The notes: generated by a model not told the origin, from the sequence alone. A DNA stretch of 64,000 nt from Leptolyngbya sp. FACHB-60 (GCF_014695775.1 NZ_JACJOX010000017.1:186001-250000); one strand, 5' to 3'. Counted from the first letter of the stretch, positions 38,434 to 47,184 are shown. A program made the numbers and translations.

Positions 38434-38750
38434 AACTTAGCTCGGTTTCAAAGGGCAGATTGACCATGGATGGTGAACACCACTGAGATTGATTTCATCA
38501 TTCCTTGCCAGAGGCTATGTCGTTTGATCGTCAAAAGGCATTGATGCTAACGCCATCGGCTCGCCTCTGTAAAACTTACCTTCCTAGAGAAAGCCAGGCA
38601 TCTCATTATGGTTGGCAAACATACTGAGCCATGTCTCTACGGTTGATTCAGTATATTTGCGATTGTTTGGTAATTTTTCGTCAGTGAATTAGCGATCGCG
38701 CCGTAGGATAAACGGAATTGAACCAAGAGATCAACTAGTCGCTAGGGCTG
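38434..38750. other. AT-richer intergenic region, nothing recognised
   Basis: About 317 bp between the GIY-YIG unit and the STAND NTPase. One HIP1-like site is near 38693. The divergent promoters must lie here, but I see no inverted repeat or RNA gene. Confidence 0.4.
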
Positions 38751-40151
38751 ATGAGCAAAAGGCGCGATCGGTTAAAAGCATCACCAAAGGGGCTAAAGCT
38801 GCTTGAAGACAGTATTCATCAACGGGGATGGGGGCGGCAATCGGCGGCTTGGTACGATCGCGCCCATGTTTCCCTAGCTACCCTGCGGCGGTTTTGGCAG
38901 CGGATTCCGATTAGTGCCGATGCTTTTAAGGCTATTTGTGAGACGGCCCAGGTCGATTGGCAGCAGGTGGCCGATCGCACTCCACCCATGGCAGAGCCAG
39001 CACTCTCTGACAATTACTACAGCGAAGTCTGGGTTGGGCGGGCCGCCCTGCTCGATGAGCTAGTGGAGCGCAGCCAAACGCCCTGTCGTCTACTGCTGAT
39101 CACGGGCATGACCGGGATCGGCAAAACGGCTTTGGTCAATCAGTTGCGTCAACGGTTAGCAACGGTTTTGCCCAACCAGCGCTGCATCACTTTTGATGGT
39201 CGCGATCAAACCAGCTTTAGCCAGATCGCCCCCTCCCTGAGCGACAGTGATGGGGAAACTTCCTCGCTCTTACCGGAGGAAAGAGTGAGTACGGTGGTGA
39301 ACCAATTGGCCAGTCAGCCCAGCCTGCTGGTGCTAGACGGGTTAGAAGCCACACTTCAGGGCAATGAAGAAACCGGCTGGAGCGAGTTTAAGGACATCGA
39401 GTGGAAGCAGTTTTTCCACCGCCTGTTGGCGGCTCAGGCGTGCAAGAGTGTGGTGCTGGTGGCAACGCAGGAGTTTCCGGTAGAGCTGCGATCGCTGGGC
39501 AGCCGCTATCAACCTATCTGGCACTGCGCTTCTCTAAAAGGGTTAGCACCCCCCGAGCAAATGCTGTTATTTGAGCAACTGGGGCTAGAACTTGAGGCAG
39601 ATAGCCTGACGCAAGACCGGCTCCGCCGGATTGGAGCGGCCTACGAGGGCCACCCCCTCACCCTACAAATCATCGCGGGGGAAATTCTCAACGCTCCCTT
39701 TAACGGCAACTGCACCGATTACTGGAGCACCTATGGCCAAGAGATTGAGCGGCTAGAGCAAGTCGCCCAAGCCCTGCCTGTGGAGGGAGAAAACGATCAG
39801 CTAAGGCTGGATTCCTATACCCGGCATTTGCGGCAAATTGTGCGCCAGCGCGTTGAAGCCAGCTTTGACCGCCTGCGGCAAGATGTGCCGCTAGCCTACT
39901 GGCTGCTCTGTCTAGGGTCGGTCTACCGTCGTCCGGTGGTAGAGGCCTTTTGGCTAAATCTGTTAGCCCCTCTGCAACCCAATCTCGACCAGCAGCAGCT
40001 CATGGTAGACGCGCTGCTCGATCGCTACTTGGTGGAAGACCTCGTAGAGCAAGGCCAGATACACCTGCGCCAGCACAACTTGATCCGCAGCACTGCCCTG
40101 AGCCACCTGCGCCACCTGAGAACCCGCCATGACAACCCTGCCAGCCCCTGA
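38751..40151 (+). CDS. STAND/NB-ARC-type NTPase
   Basis: A 466-aa signal-transducing NTPase. The N-terminal 70 residues (KASPKGLKLLEDSIHQRGWG...TLRRFWQRIPIS) form the helical domain often fused to NB-ARC ATPases in cyanobacteria. The NTPase part has Walker A ITGMTGIGKTALVNQL and Walker B PSLLVLDGLEA, and continues through helical and winged-helix-like parts (about residues 330-460). The protein lacks a sensor repeat domain; that role is probably filled by the next gene, a TPR protein overlapping by 23 nt in another frame. It may act in signalling or defence. Confidence 0.82.
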   Translation: MSKRRDRLKASPKGLKLLEDSIHQRGWGRQSAAWYDRAHVSLATLRRFWQRIPISADAFKAICETAQVDWQQVADRTPPMAEPALSDNYYSEVWVGRAALLDELVERSQTPCRLLLITGMTGIGKTALVNQLRQRLATVLPNQRCITFDGRDQTSFSQIAPSLSDSDGETSSLLPEERVSTVVNQLASQPSLLVLDGLEATLQGNEETGWSEFKDIEWKQFFHRLLAAQACKSVVLVATQEFPVELRSLGSRYQPIWHCASLKGLAPPEQMLLFEQLGLELEADSLTQDRLRRIGAAYEGHPLTLQIIAGEILNAPFNGNCTDYWSTYGQEIERLEQVAQALPVEGENDQLRLDSYTRHLRQIVRQRVEASFDRLRQDVPLAYWLLCLGSVYRRPVVEAFWLNLLAPLQPNLDQQQLMVDALLDRYLVEDLVEQGQIHLRQHNLIRSTALSHLRHLRTRHDNPASP

Positions 40152-41601
40152 GTACAGCTTTCTAGAGGCTGTGCCCCTAGAAAGCTTAATTGCCAGCACC
40201 TTGGGAGGCGATCTGGCTACATTGTGGCCCAGACAGTTAGCCGATCTGCCAGTTGTGGATCTTTCATCGCCCTGGGTGTATGCCCACTACGTGGCGATCG
40301 CGCAGTGGCTGAGTCACTACGAACCTTATAGCCAGGCCCCTTTAGACCAGGTGCGGGGCTGGCTAGAGGCGTTTTATCACGCCTGTGAGGCAGAGTTGTG
40401 GCCGATCGCTCAGGCGATCGCCACAGCTTCCGTCAGCGATGGCATCGCTCTTTACCGGCAGTTGGGGCTGTGGGGGCACCGCCGTGAACAGGTTGAGCTG
40501 TGTGAGGCTCTGTTAGACCGGGTAGGTCAAGGTTTGCAAACCGAGCTACGGCAGCTGGCCGGAGACTGCTGGCAGCAGTTGGGAGCTTACGACAAAGCCA
40601 GACACCACTACGAAGTTCTGTTAGCAGAAAGTCGAACCCAACCCAATCTGCGGCTGGAGGTAGAGGCCCGCCGTAGTCTGGTCGATTTGGAGATGGAATG
40701 TTTGCGCTATCGCCCTGTCATCAAAGAGCTAGAAGCGATATTACCCCTGGCCCAAACCTTGGCGGCCTGGGAAACAACGGCCAAAGTTTTGCAACAGCTA
40801 GCCCTGGCTTATGGCTACACCGGGCAGATGAGACGCAGTCTTGAAGCTCTGCAAGAGTCTTTAGCCCTGGCCCAAACCCATCGGCTTCCAGCCCAAGAAA
40901 CGGCTACGCTATACCATTTTGCCAGGGTGTACGAATGGCGTGGCGAGCCGGCGAAAGCATTGCCTTACCTCAACCGCTGCTTAGTGTTGAGCCAAAACCA
41001 AAACGATCTAATTCTGCAAGCCGGTACCCTAGTAGGGCTTTGTCGGTGTTCTTTTCTAAACCATGATTTAGCGGCGGCGATCGCCTACGGGCAACAAAGT
41101 CTTACCCTCTCTCGCGAAATCCACAGCTATAGCCGAGAATTCATCACCCTTAACGATCTGGGAGTGATTTATGCCTACGGTCTGGGCGATTTTGCTGAGG
41201 CCATGACCTATTTCAAACAGGCGGAAAACATGGCCCGACGCATTGGGGAAGGGAATGGCGCGATCGCGATTGTCACGGCTCACCAGGCCTACTGCTACGC
41301 CGCGCTGGGCCAAGCCAGCCTGGCTCAGCAGGCCAGCCAGCTGGCCTTGTCCAAATTAGAAGACGAAGAGCTCGAAGCGTATATCAAGGCGATCGTCTAC
41401 GCCTGTCTGGCCAAAGTGCACTGGGAGCAGCGCAATTACAAAAAAGCTCTAGTGTTGGTTTACCGAGCATTGCGCCTATCGCCCCCGTGGGAGACCGCCA
41501 ATAGTCGTTTGCTGTTCCACAAGTTTTTGGAAACCCTAGCCCGCCCCTTAGAAAAATGGCGATCGATCGGGGTTGCACTACCAAAAAAGAGGCAAAAGTA
41601 A
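40129..41601 (+). CDS. TPR-repeat protein paired with the STAND NTPase
   Basis: A 490-aa helical protein with repeated tetratricopeptide-like units, for example LGAYDKARHHYEVLLAESR, GQMRRSLEALQESLALAQTH, GEPAKALPYLNRCLVLSQNQ and FAEAMTYFKQAENMARRI. No enzyme domain or signal peptide is seen. It begins 23 nt before the stop of the NTPase gene, in the +1 frame. Single-chain STAND proteins usually carry such repeats at the C-terminus, so these two products probably form the two halves of one sensor. Confidence 0.85.
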   Translation: MTTLPAPEYSFLEAVPLESLIASTLGGDLATLWPRQLADLPVVDLSSPWVYAHYVAIAQWLSHYEPYSQAPLDQVRGWLEAFYHACEAELWPIAQAIATASVSDGIALYRQLGLWGHRREQVELCEALLDRVGQGLQTELRQLAGDCWQQLGAYDKARHHYEVLLAESRTQPNLRLEVEARRSLVDLEMECLRYRPVIKELEAILPLAQTLAAWETTAKVLQQLALAYGYTGQMRRSLEALQESLALAQTHRLPAQETATLYHFARVYEWRGEPAKALPYLNRCLVLSQNQNDLILQAGTLVGLCRCSFLNHDLAAAIAYGQQSLTLSREIHSYSREFITLNDLGVIYAYGLGDFAEAMTYFKQAENMARRIGEGNGAIAIVTAHQAYCYAALGQASLAQQASQLALSKLEDEELEAYIKAIVYACLAKVHWEQRNYKKALVLVYRALRLSPPWETANSRLLFHKFLETLARPLEKWRSIGVALPKKRQK

Positions 41602-41635
41602 GGTGGATAACCGTTGAAACTCCTGCTCATGAACG

Positions 41636-42844
41636 TTAGGGCTGGCGAAAAAGTAGCCAACCGCCTACGGTCAGGATATAGCCCGTCCCTACTAGGGCAA
41701 TCGTTCCAAATGGTAGGCCAAGGTCGTAGAGGGTGCCACCAACCACCAACCCCAGGCTGACGGCAAGATTAGAGACTGATACCAAAAAGGCATAGGTAAG
41801 ACCCTCGGCCAGGGGTGGGCAGGCGGGCACAACTCGCCCAAATAACCCTAGAAATCCAACGATCCCCAGCAGACCGCGCAGCAGGTAAACCCCATAGGCC
41901 GAATTCACATCGTGCATGAAAGCCAGGCTGAAAGTGGCACCCGCCTGGCCGATTACAGCTAGGCTCAGCTGCGGCAGCTGCGGCGCACACCAGGCCCATA
42001 GCCCAAACCCCAGCGCCCCCAGTGCTGTGCCCACCGCCTCCACCGCCTTAAGTTGGCCAATTACCCCATTGTCAAAGCCCAGCTCCTGGGCCTGATAGAG
42101 GTAATCTACCGGCAGCGGACTGATCTGTAGTACTACCACCAGACCAATTACCCGACGCAGATCAGATTGTCTCAAAGCTTGGCGAAACTGTTGCCAACTG
42201 GCCTTCAGACGTTGGGTAGCATTGGGTTCTTCAGGCAGCTTCCAGACCACCAGCACCAAAGCGGCCCCAGGCAGCAGGGTACTCAGCCAAAAAGCTGTGG
42301 GTAGGGCAACGTGGTCGGCCAACCATCCCCCAGCCAAAAACATCGCCACCGCCGTGCTACCCCACCCCGCCCACTGAGCCGCCTGATACAGGTTTGCCCG
42401 CTGGCGCTGCTGCCCCTCTACAACCATTAACCGATCAGCTAGCACATCCGAGACGGCCACCGCCGTAGAAATGATGCCGATGCCGACTAGCAGCTCTACA
42501 GCGGTGGGCTGCGGTACCAGGCCCAATACCCCAAACGCCACGATCACCAGGCCGTAGCACAGGCTCAGATAGCTTTTAACCCGGTATTTCACCAGCGCTA
42601 CACCATCGGCTAGCAGCGCCCATAGCGGCTTAGTAAACCAGGGCAGCAGCACCGCAGCCTGGAAACTAGCCAGCTGTGTCGCTGAAAAGCCCAGGGAATC
42701 CGTCAGATAGGCAGCTACAGGTAAGTAAGCCAGCCCTGGATTGCTGCTGGCTGCCTGCACGGCATACAGCAGCGTCATGAACCCCACCAGCGAGCGTTCT
42801 CTAAGGCGATGGGGCGTAGCTGGTGTTGCTATGGGCGATCGCAT
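41636..42844 (-). CDS. MFS transporter, BT1/folate-biopterin-transporter-like
   Basis: A polytopic protein with about 12 membrane segments. WFTKPLWALLADGVALVKYRVKSYL matches the loop after helix 2 in the BT1/FBT family (PLWG..SD...YRRKSYL); general MFS transporters differ there. The substrate is unknown: folate or pterin is only the family association. It lies 37 bp downstream of the GntR regulator on the same strand, so is likely in its operon. It is convergent with the TPR gene, with 34 bp between stops. Confidence 0.8.
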   Translation of the reverse strand: MRSPIATPATPHRLRERSLVGFMTLLYAVQAASSNPGLAYLPVAAYLTDSLGFSATQLASFQAAVLLPWFTKPLWALLADGVALVKYRVKSYLSLCYGLVIVAFGVLGLVPQPTAVELLVGIGIISTAVAVSDVLADRLMVVEGQQRQRANLYQAAQWAGWGSTAVAMFLAGGWLADHVALPTAFWLSTLLPGAALVLVVWKLPEEPNATQRLKASWQQFRQALRQSDLRRVIGLVVVLQISPLPVDYLYQAQELGFDNGVIGQLKAVEAVGTALGALGFGLWAWCAPQLPQLSLAVIGQAGATFSLAFMHDVNSAYGVYLLRGLLGIVGFLGLFGRVVPACPPLAEGLTYAFLVSVSNLAVSLGLVVGGTLYDLGLPFGTIALVGTGYILTVGGWLLFRQP

Positions 42845-42881
42845 TGGTCGTCAGGTTTAGTGCAGCTAATATTAATGCCGC

Positions 42882-43634
42882 TCAACGGTTAGACCTTCCC
42901 CCAAGTCGATCCTTACCATCTGTTTGTGCTGGAGTGCTGAGGGAGTAGCAAAAGCGATCAGCACGGGAAATGGTGGACCCATAGAGCACCGGCTGCTGGT
43001 TCCGGGTGTAGGCCGTGTAACGATACACCATCAGGGCGTGGCCCAAGGGTACCTCCAGGTAGCCGCTGAGGTCGTAGTCGGCGTGGGTGCATTCAATTAC
43101 GCCATCTAGGCGTTCGATGGGAATACCATTTTGAGCCAGGGTTGGAAAACTCATCTGCTGTTCGAGCAAGGGGGCCAACCGTTTGCCCAGATCAGCAATC
43201 AGGTACGACAGATCCACCGCTCCAGCGGCCCCATCCATGCGAAAGAGTTTTTTTTGCTGATAAACCTCAGATTTCGGAGAAATGCCCAGCACCGCAGCTA
43301 CCTCGGCTGGGGCCGGAGTGGGCTCAAATGTCAGGTTTTCAAAGGAGAAGGCGATCCCTTGACGGGCCATATCTTGCTCTAGAAACACTAGCGGGCTAGA
43401 GAGAGAATAGGTGACCTTTTTTTGCGGCGTGACAAAGACACCCTTGCCTCGGTAGGCGATCGCCAACCCCTGACTGACCAAATTTGCCACCGCCTGGCGG
43501 GCCGTAATGCGGCTGACGCTAAAGGTTTCCATCAGCTGGTGCTCGCTGGGCAGGCGATCGCCAGACTTGTACTCCCCCACCTCAATCTGGTGGCGCAGCT
43601 TTTCAGAAATGCTGATGTGTAGCGGAGCAGCCAT
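42882..43634 (-). CDS. GntR-family regulator, HutC subfamily (UTRA domain)
   Basis: The N-terminal winged helix (ISEKLRHQIEVGEYKSGDRL, PSEHQLMETFSVSRITARQA) is a typical GntR DNA-binding domain. The C-terminal 160 residues match the UTRA ligand-binding fold (EVYQQKKLFRMDG, HADYDLSGYLEVPLGHALM, YGSTISRADRFCY). The ATG at 43634 is preferred; the longer frame starts with TTG at 43676. It is divergent from a desaturase gene, and a 16-bp palindrome at 43713-43728 between them is a good operator. It probably represses or activates this cassette in response to a small ligand. Confidence 0.88.
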   Translation of the reverse strand: MAAPLHISISEKLRHQIEVGEYKSGDRLPSEHQLMETFSVSRITARQAVANLVSQGLAIAYRGKGVFVTPQKKVTYSLSSPLVFLEQDMARQGIAFSFENLTFEPTPAPAEVAAVLGISPKSEVYQQKKLFRMDGAAGAVDLSYLIADLGKRLAPLLEQQMSFPTLAQNGIPIERLDGVIECTHADYDLSGYLEVPLGHALMVYRYTAYTRNQQPVLYGSTISRADRFCYSLSTPAQTDGKDRLGGRSNR

Positions 43635-43712
43635 GGTCAGGGAACCATCATTGACGGGTGGACAGACATTCTTCAAGACGGCTTGGTCACCCCAAATAAT
43701 TATGCTAAGCTC

Positions 43713-43728
43713 ACTTGTTATAACAAGT
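43713..43728. promoter_or_regulatory. GntR-type operator palindrome
   Basis: ACTTGTTATAACAAGT is a perfect 16-bp inverted repeat with the GT...AC centre typical of GntR/HutC operators. A half-site, TTGTTAT, lies at 43768-43774. The site is between the divergent regulator and desaturase genes, so one bound dimer could control both directions. Confidence 0.65.
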
Positions 43729-43874
43729 TGAAAGAGGGTCAGTGTGCTGGCCGATTTAGTCAGCGGGTTGTTATGGAAAAAGTAGTTTGAGCGCTTGGGC
43801 GTTTCGCAACCAAGCTACTTCCCATTTTCTGATTATCCGACGTTGCCCAAACATTTTCTACCAGAACGTTAACC

Positions 43875-44810
43875 ATGCTTACGAATACTACACCTGCTGT
43901 CGAATCCAGACCATTGCCCCGTCAACCGCGCCAGATTTTATCGGCGGCGGCCTTGGCCACCCTCAACCAGCGATCGAACTGGGCTGGGGGCAGTCAGTTT
44001 TTGGGCCACTTGGCAGTGACGGCCGTTAGCGGCTACCTTTGGGCCACCGCTCCCCTAGGGCTAGCGCTGCCCGCCTTGATAGTCTACGGGGCTAGTCTGG
44101 CGCTGATGTTTTGTGCCATGCATGAAGGCTGTCACCGCACTGCTTTCGCCAACCCCCGTCTCAATGACGGAGCCGCCTGGCTGGCAGGGCTGCTGTCGTT
44201 TTATAACAGCACGTTTTACCGGCGCTACCACAAGTGGCACCACCGCTACACCCAGATCCCCGGCAAAGACCCTGAGCTAGAAGACTACAAGCCTACCAGC
44301 TTAAGCAATTACGCTTGGCAGATGAGCGGCATTCCCTGGTGGATTGGCAAGGTGCGCTGCCACAGCAAAGTCGCCATGGGGCAGCTAGACGGACTCTATT
44401 ATCTCCCCGAAAGCTCCCACGCTGAGGTGGTTCGCTCGGTGCGGCTTCAGCTGTTAACCTACGCGGCGGTGATTGTGGTCTCTGCGCTGCTGGGTCACCC
44501 CTGGGTTTTGTTCACCCACTGGATGCTGCCGCTGGCAGTGGGTCAACCCCTGCTGCGGTTTGTGCTGCTGGCCGAGCACACCGGCTGCCCCAATGACGCC
44601 GACCCATTGATTAACACCCGCACCACACTCACCCTCTGGCCCCTGCGCTGGCTAATGTGGAACATGCCCTACCACGCTGAGCACCACCTTTACCCGTCAA
44701 TTCCCTTTCAGGCGCTGCCGATGGCCCACGAGCAGCTCAAGCCCTACTTTGCCTGCATAGATGCTGGCTATGTGTGCGCTAACCGCAGCATTGTGGCGGA
44801 TTTTAGCTAA
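43875..44810 (+). CDS. membrane fatty-acid-desaturase-family protein
   Basis: A 311-aa di-iron membrane enzyme. The three histidine boxes are HEGCH (in CAMHEGCHRTAF), HKWHH (in YHKWHHRYTQ) and HAEHH (in NMPYHAEHHLYPS). Hydrophobic stretches between the boxes fit four membrane spans. The family includes fatty acid desaturases, carotenoid hydroxylases and related enzymes; the boxes do not settle the substrate. It is the first gene of a unit facing away from the GntR regulator and overlaps the next gene by one base, so the two products are made together. Confidence 0.87.
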   Translation: MLTNTTPAVESRPLPRQPRQILSAAALATLNQRSNWAGGSQFLGHLAVTAVSGYLWATAPLGLALPALIVYGASLALMFCAMHEGCHRTAFANPRLNDGAAWLAGLLSFYNSTFYRRYHKWHHRYTQIPGKDPELEDYKPTSLSNYAWQMSGIPWWIGKVRCHSKVAMGQLDGLYYLPESSHAEVVRSVRLQLLTYAAVIVVSALLGHPWVLFTHWMLPLAVGQPLLRFVLLAEHTGCPNDADPLINTRTTLTLWPLRWLMWNMPYHAEHHLYPSIPFQALPMAHEQLKPYFACIDAGYVCANRSIVADFS

Positions 44811-45823
44811 TGGGTATGGCCACACCAAGGCGGTTTACGCTTCAGGAATTTCCCCTCCAGTGCGGCGTTGTCCTGCCCCAAGTGGAAGTGGTGTATCAGG
44901 TCTATGGAGAGCTGAATAGTCATCACAACAACGCTATCCTCTACACCACGTCCTACGGAGCCCAACACACTGATGTTGACTGGCTGGTGCGCCCCGGCGG
45001 CATCCTTGACCCCGATCGCTGGTGCGTGGTGATGGTCAACATGTTGGGCAATGGCCTCTCGACCTCGCCCAGCAATGACCCGGCTACCGCTCAGCCCGGC
45101 GTCTACTTCACCCACTACGACAACGCGCGCGCCCAGTTTGCCCTAATTACGCAAGAACTGGGAATTGACCAGCTAGCCTTAGTCTATGGCTGGTCGATGG
45201 GGGCGCAGCAGGGCTACCACTGGGGCGCGCTCTACCCCGATCGCGTGCAGCGCTTAGCCACCCTCTGCGGCACCGCCAAAACCACCGATCACAACAAAAT
45301 TTTTCTCTACAGCCTACGAGCCGCTCTGACCAGTGACCCCACCTGGAACGGCGAACGGTTTGAGGGCACCCCCGATCGCGGCTTTCACACCTTTGCCCAG
45401 ATCTATGCCAGTTGGGCGGCCTCCCAGGCCTACTACCGGGCCAAGCCCTACCTAGCTTGGGGCTACGACTCCCTTGAAGACTACATTTTGCGCGGTTGGG
45501 AGGCGGGCTATCGCAAGCGCGATCCCCACAATCTGCTGGCCATGATCGACACCTGGCTGCGCTGCGATGTGAGCAATAACCCGGTTTACCAGGGCGGCTA
45601 CGCCAAAGCAATGGAGTCCATCACCGCCAAAACCTTGGTTATGCCCGCCACCACCGATCTGTACTTTACTCCTGAGGATTGCGCAGCCGAGGCAGCAATG
45701 ATCCCCGATGCGGAGTACCGGCCTATCCCCTCAATCTGGGGGCATCGGGCGGGCAACCCCTACCAAAACCCTGAAGACGAGGCGTTTATCCAAGGGGCGA
45801 TCGCAGCGCTTTTAGGTCAATGA
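44810..45823 (+). CDS. MetX-like alpha/beta-hydrolase-fold protein
   Basis: A 337-aa protein of the homoserine-acetyltransferase/MetX structural family. The nucleophile elbow is YGWSMGAQQG, the acid is likely in PATTDLYFTP, and the catalytic His in IWGHRAGNP. The early stretch VVYQVYGELN...YTTSYGAQHTD is typical. Many relatives act on other esters or thioesters, so methionine synthesis is not assumed. It overlaps the desaturase stop by 1 nt (TAATG), indicating coupling. A hydrolase beside a desaturase suggests lipid-like or aromatic ester substrates. Confidence 0.85.
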   Translation: MGMATPRRFTLQEFPLQCGVVLPQVEVVYQVYGELNSHHNNAILYTTSYGAQHTDVDWLVRPGGILDPDRWCVVMVNMLGNGLSTSPSNDPATAQPGVYFTHYDNARAQFALITQELGIDQLALVYGWSMGAQQGYHWGALYPDRVQRLATLCGTAKTTDHNKIFLYSLRAALTSDPTWNGERFEGTPDRGFHTFAQIYASWAASQAYYRAKPYLAWGYDSLEDYILRGWEAGYRKRDPHNLLAMIDTWLRCDVSNNPVYQGGYAKAMESITAKTLVMPATTDLYFTPEDCAAEAAMIPDAEYRPIPSIWGHRAGNPYQNPEDEAFIQGAIAALLGQ

Positions 45824-45832
45824 CCCCTTCAG

Positions 45833-46312
45833 CTAGGGTTCAAGCTGCACAGACGGTTCACACTGCACCGGAAAGTTCACCGAATTAGCAATAAAGCACT
45901 TTTGATGGGCCTGCCCGTGGAGCTGTGCCGCCAGCTCTGAATCGCTCTGCGGCGCAATGGTAACAATGGGCCGGAGTAAAACCTTAGAAAACTGCCCGCC
46001 GCCGTCCCTCGTTTCCATCATTGTGCCGATTGGGTAGTCGACATAGCGGGTGACAATCACCTGGGCCTCGGCACACAAATGCAGGTACCACAGCATATGG
46101 CAGCTCGACAGCGAGGCGACCAGCAGCTCTTCGGGATTGTATTTGGTTTTGTCGCCCCGAAAGACTGGGTCGGCAGAGGCGGCGATCGCCGGTTTGTCGT
46201 CAGCGGTGATGGTGTGAGCGCGATCGTAGGTGCCATAGCTCTGAGTGCCCGACCCGGTGTTGCCTGTCCAGGTCACTTCCACTCGGTAGAGATGGGGCTT
46301 TGATTTGGTCAT
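45833..46312 (-). CDS. OsmC-family peroxide-resistance protein
   Basis: A 159-aa OsmC/Ohr-fold protein. The mid-sequence NPEELLVASLSSCHMLWYL has the first reactive cysteine, and AHQKCFIANSVNFPV the second, so the thiol pair for organic hydroperoxide reduction is present. ADPVFRGDKTKYNPE is also typical. Its ATG overlaps the stop of the truncated GrpB frame by 4 nt (ATGA), so the two once formed a coupled pair. It is convergent with the MetX-like gene. Confidence 0.9.
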   Translation of the reverse strand: MTKSKPHLYRVEVTWTGNTGSGTQSYGTYDRAHTITADDKPAIAASADPVFRGDKTKYNPEELLVASLSSCHMLWYLHLCAEAQVIVTRYVDYPIGTMMETRDGGGQFSKVLLRPIVTIAPQSDSELAAQLHGQAHQKCFIANSVNFPVQCEPSVQLEP

Positions 46313-46470
46313 ACTAGTCCTCGCCAGTGCAGCGATCGTTGTGCCATCGTTTTCACAAACTCGTCTTTGTCATCCATGCAACCGTCAATGTCGTTGGGGT
46401 ACTGCGCCGCCAGGGTGCGCTTGAGTTCACTGTACTGCTCGGCACAGTCGGGGTGAGCGATCAATGAATT
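46309..46470 (-). pseudogene. GrpB-family (UPF0157) C-terminal remnant
   Basis: About 53 residues (SLIAHPDCAEQYSELKRTLA...MDDKDEFVKTMAQRSLHW) match the conserved C-terminal end of GrpB-family nucleotidyltransferase-fold proteins. The N-terminal two thirds, which would carry the active site, are missing. About 25 nt upstream of the break lies copy B of the palindromic element, followed by the end of an acetyltransferase gene. The frame can be read upstream through the element to 46620 but that part is not GrpB. The stop overlaps the OsmC start. Confidence 0.65.
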
Positions 46471-46495
46471 GGAGGAAACCTGAACCTGTTTCGTA

Positions 46496-46571
46496 GCGAT
46501 TCGCGAAGCGTAAAGCCTATGGCATTCAGAAACGGAAACCGACTCGGAACGAGTATCCTTGCAGGAATTGC
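46496..46571. repeat. 77-bp palindromic element, copy B, beside the GrpB remnant
   Basis: This 76-bp copy aligns to 12374-12450 with about ten mismatches and one 1-nt gap. It keeps the nested hairpins ACTCG-GAA-CGAGT and GCC-TAT-GGC, while the left tip GCGATTCGCG and right tip GGAATTGC are nearly inverted. The loop bases differ but stems are kept, as expected if the structure matters. It sits at the break between the acetyltransferase gene and the truncated GrpB gene. Confidence 0.85.
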
Positions 46572-46580
46572 AGCAGCCTA

Positions 46581-47030
46581 CTACAGATCTAGGGAGAGAA
46601 GGACGCGATCGCGGCACCAAATGCCGTTTTCGTAAATTGGCTCTGGGTAGGTGCGCACAAAGTAGTCGCGATCGATCGACTCTAGCCGAAAGCCCATCTT
46701 TTGATAAAACGCCAGTTGGGCAATGCCAGAGTTGCCGGTGCCCAGCACCATGCGCTTAACGCCCTGCTGGCGCGATCGCTCCACGGCTGCCGCCAGCAGC
46801 AACTTCCCCAGCTTTTTGCCCTGGTAGCTGGGGGCAACGGCAATATTCATCACCTCGACCATCTGCGGAGCGCGATTCAGCAGCACCACTACTGCAATCA
46901 CAGCATTCCCCTCGATCAACCCCAGCACCGTAGATTGATGAATATAAGCGTCAATCAGCTCTCGCGACGGATCGGCATCCAGCAGTAGGGGCCAGGGCCA
47001 TTCTGCTGGGGTGAGGTCTTTTACCTGCAT
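46581..47030 (-). CDS. GNAT-family N-acetyltransferase
   Basis: A GNAT protein of about 149 residues. The acetyl-CoA loop VAPSYQGKKLGKLLLAAAVE has the Q-x-x-G-x-G/A pattern, and FYQKMGFRLESIDRDYFV follows. The open frame to 47117 runs into the petE terminator, which rules out that start; the ATG at 47030, preceded by GGACAGG, is proposed. Its C-terminus (RTYPEPIYENGIWCRDRVLL) reaches close to the palindromic element. The substrate is unknown. Confidence 0.83.
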   Translation of the reverse strand: MQVKDLTPAEWPWPLLLDADPSRELIDAYIHQSTVLGLIEGNAVIAVVVLLNRAPQMVEVMNIAVAPSYQGKKLGKLLLAAAVERSRQQGVKRMVLGTGNSGIAQLAFYQKMGFRLESIDRDYFVRTYPEPIYENGIWCRDRVLLSLDL

Positions 47031-47104
47031 GGCCTGTCCAAGCATTTGTGGGCTAGTGTACACAGCAAACGTGAAGAACGAAAACCCATTGGAATAGCCC
47101 TCAG

Positions 47105-47135
47105 CAAAAAAGGGCATCCCATGGGACGCCCTTTT
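47105..47135 (-). terminator. petE intrinsic terminator
   Basis: AAAAAGGGC pairs with GCCCTTTTT, continuing with a TCCC/GGGA inner stem after one mismatch. On the minus strand a T6 run follows the hairpin directly. It sits about 50 bp after the petE stop and upstream of the acetyltransferase start. Confidence 0.85.
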
Positions 47136-47184
47136 TCACAACTACTGTTAAGCCTGAGGCCCTAAGCACCTCAGAGTCAGAAGA

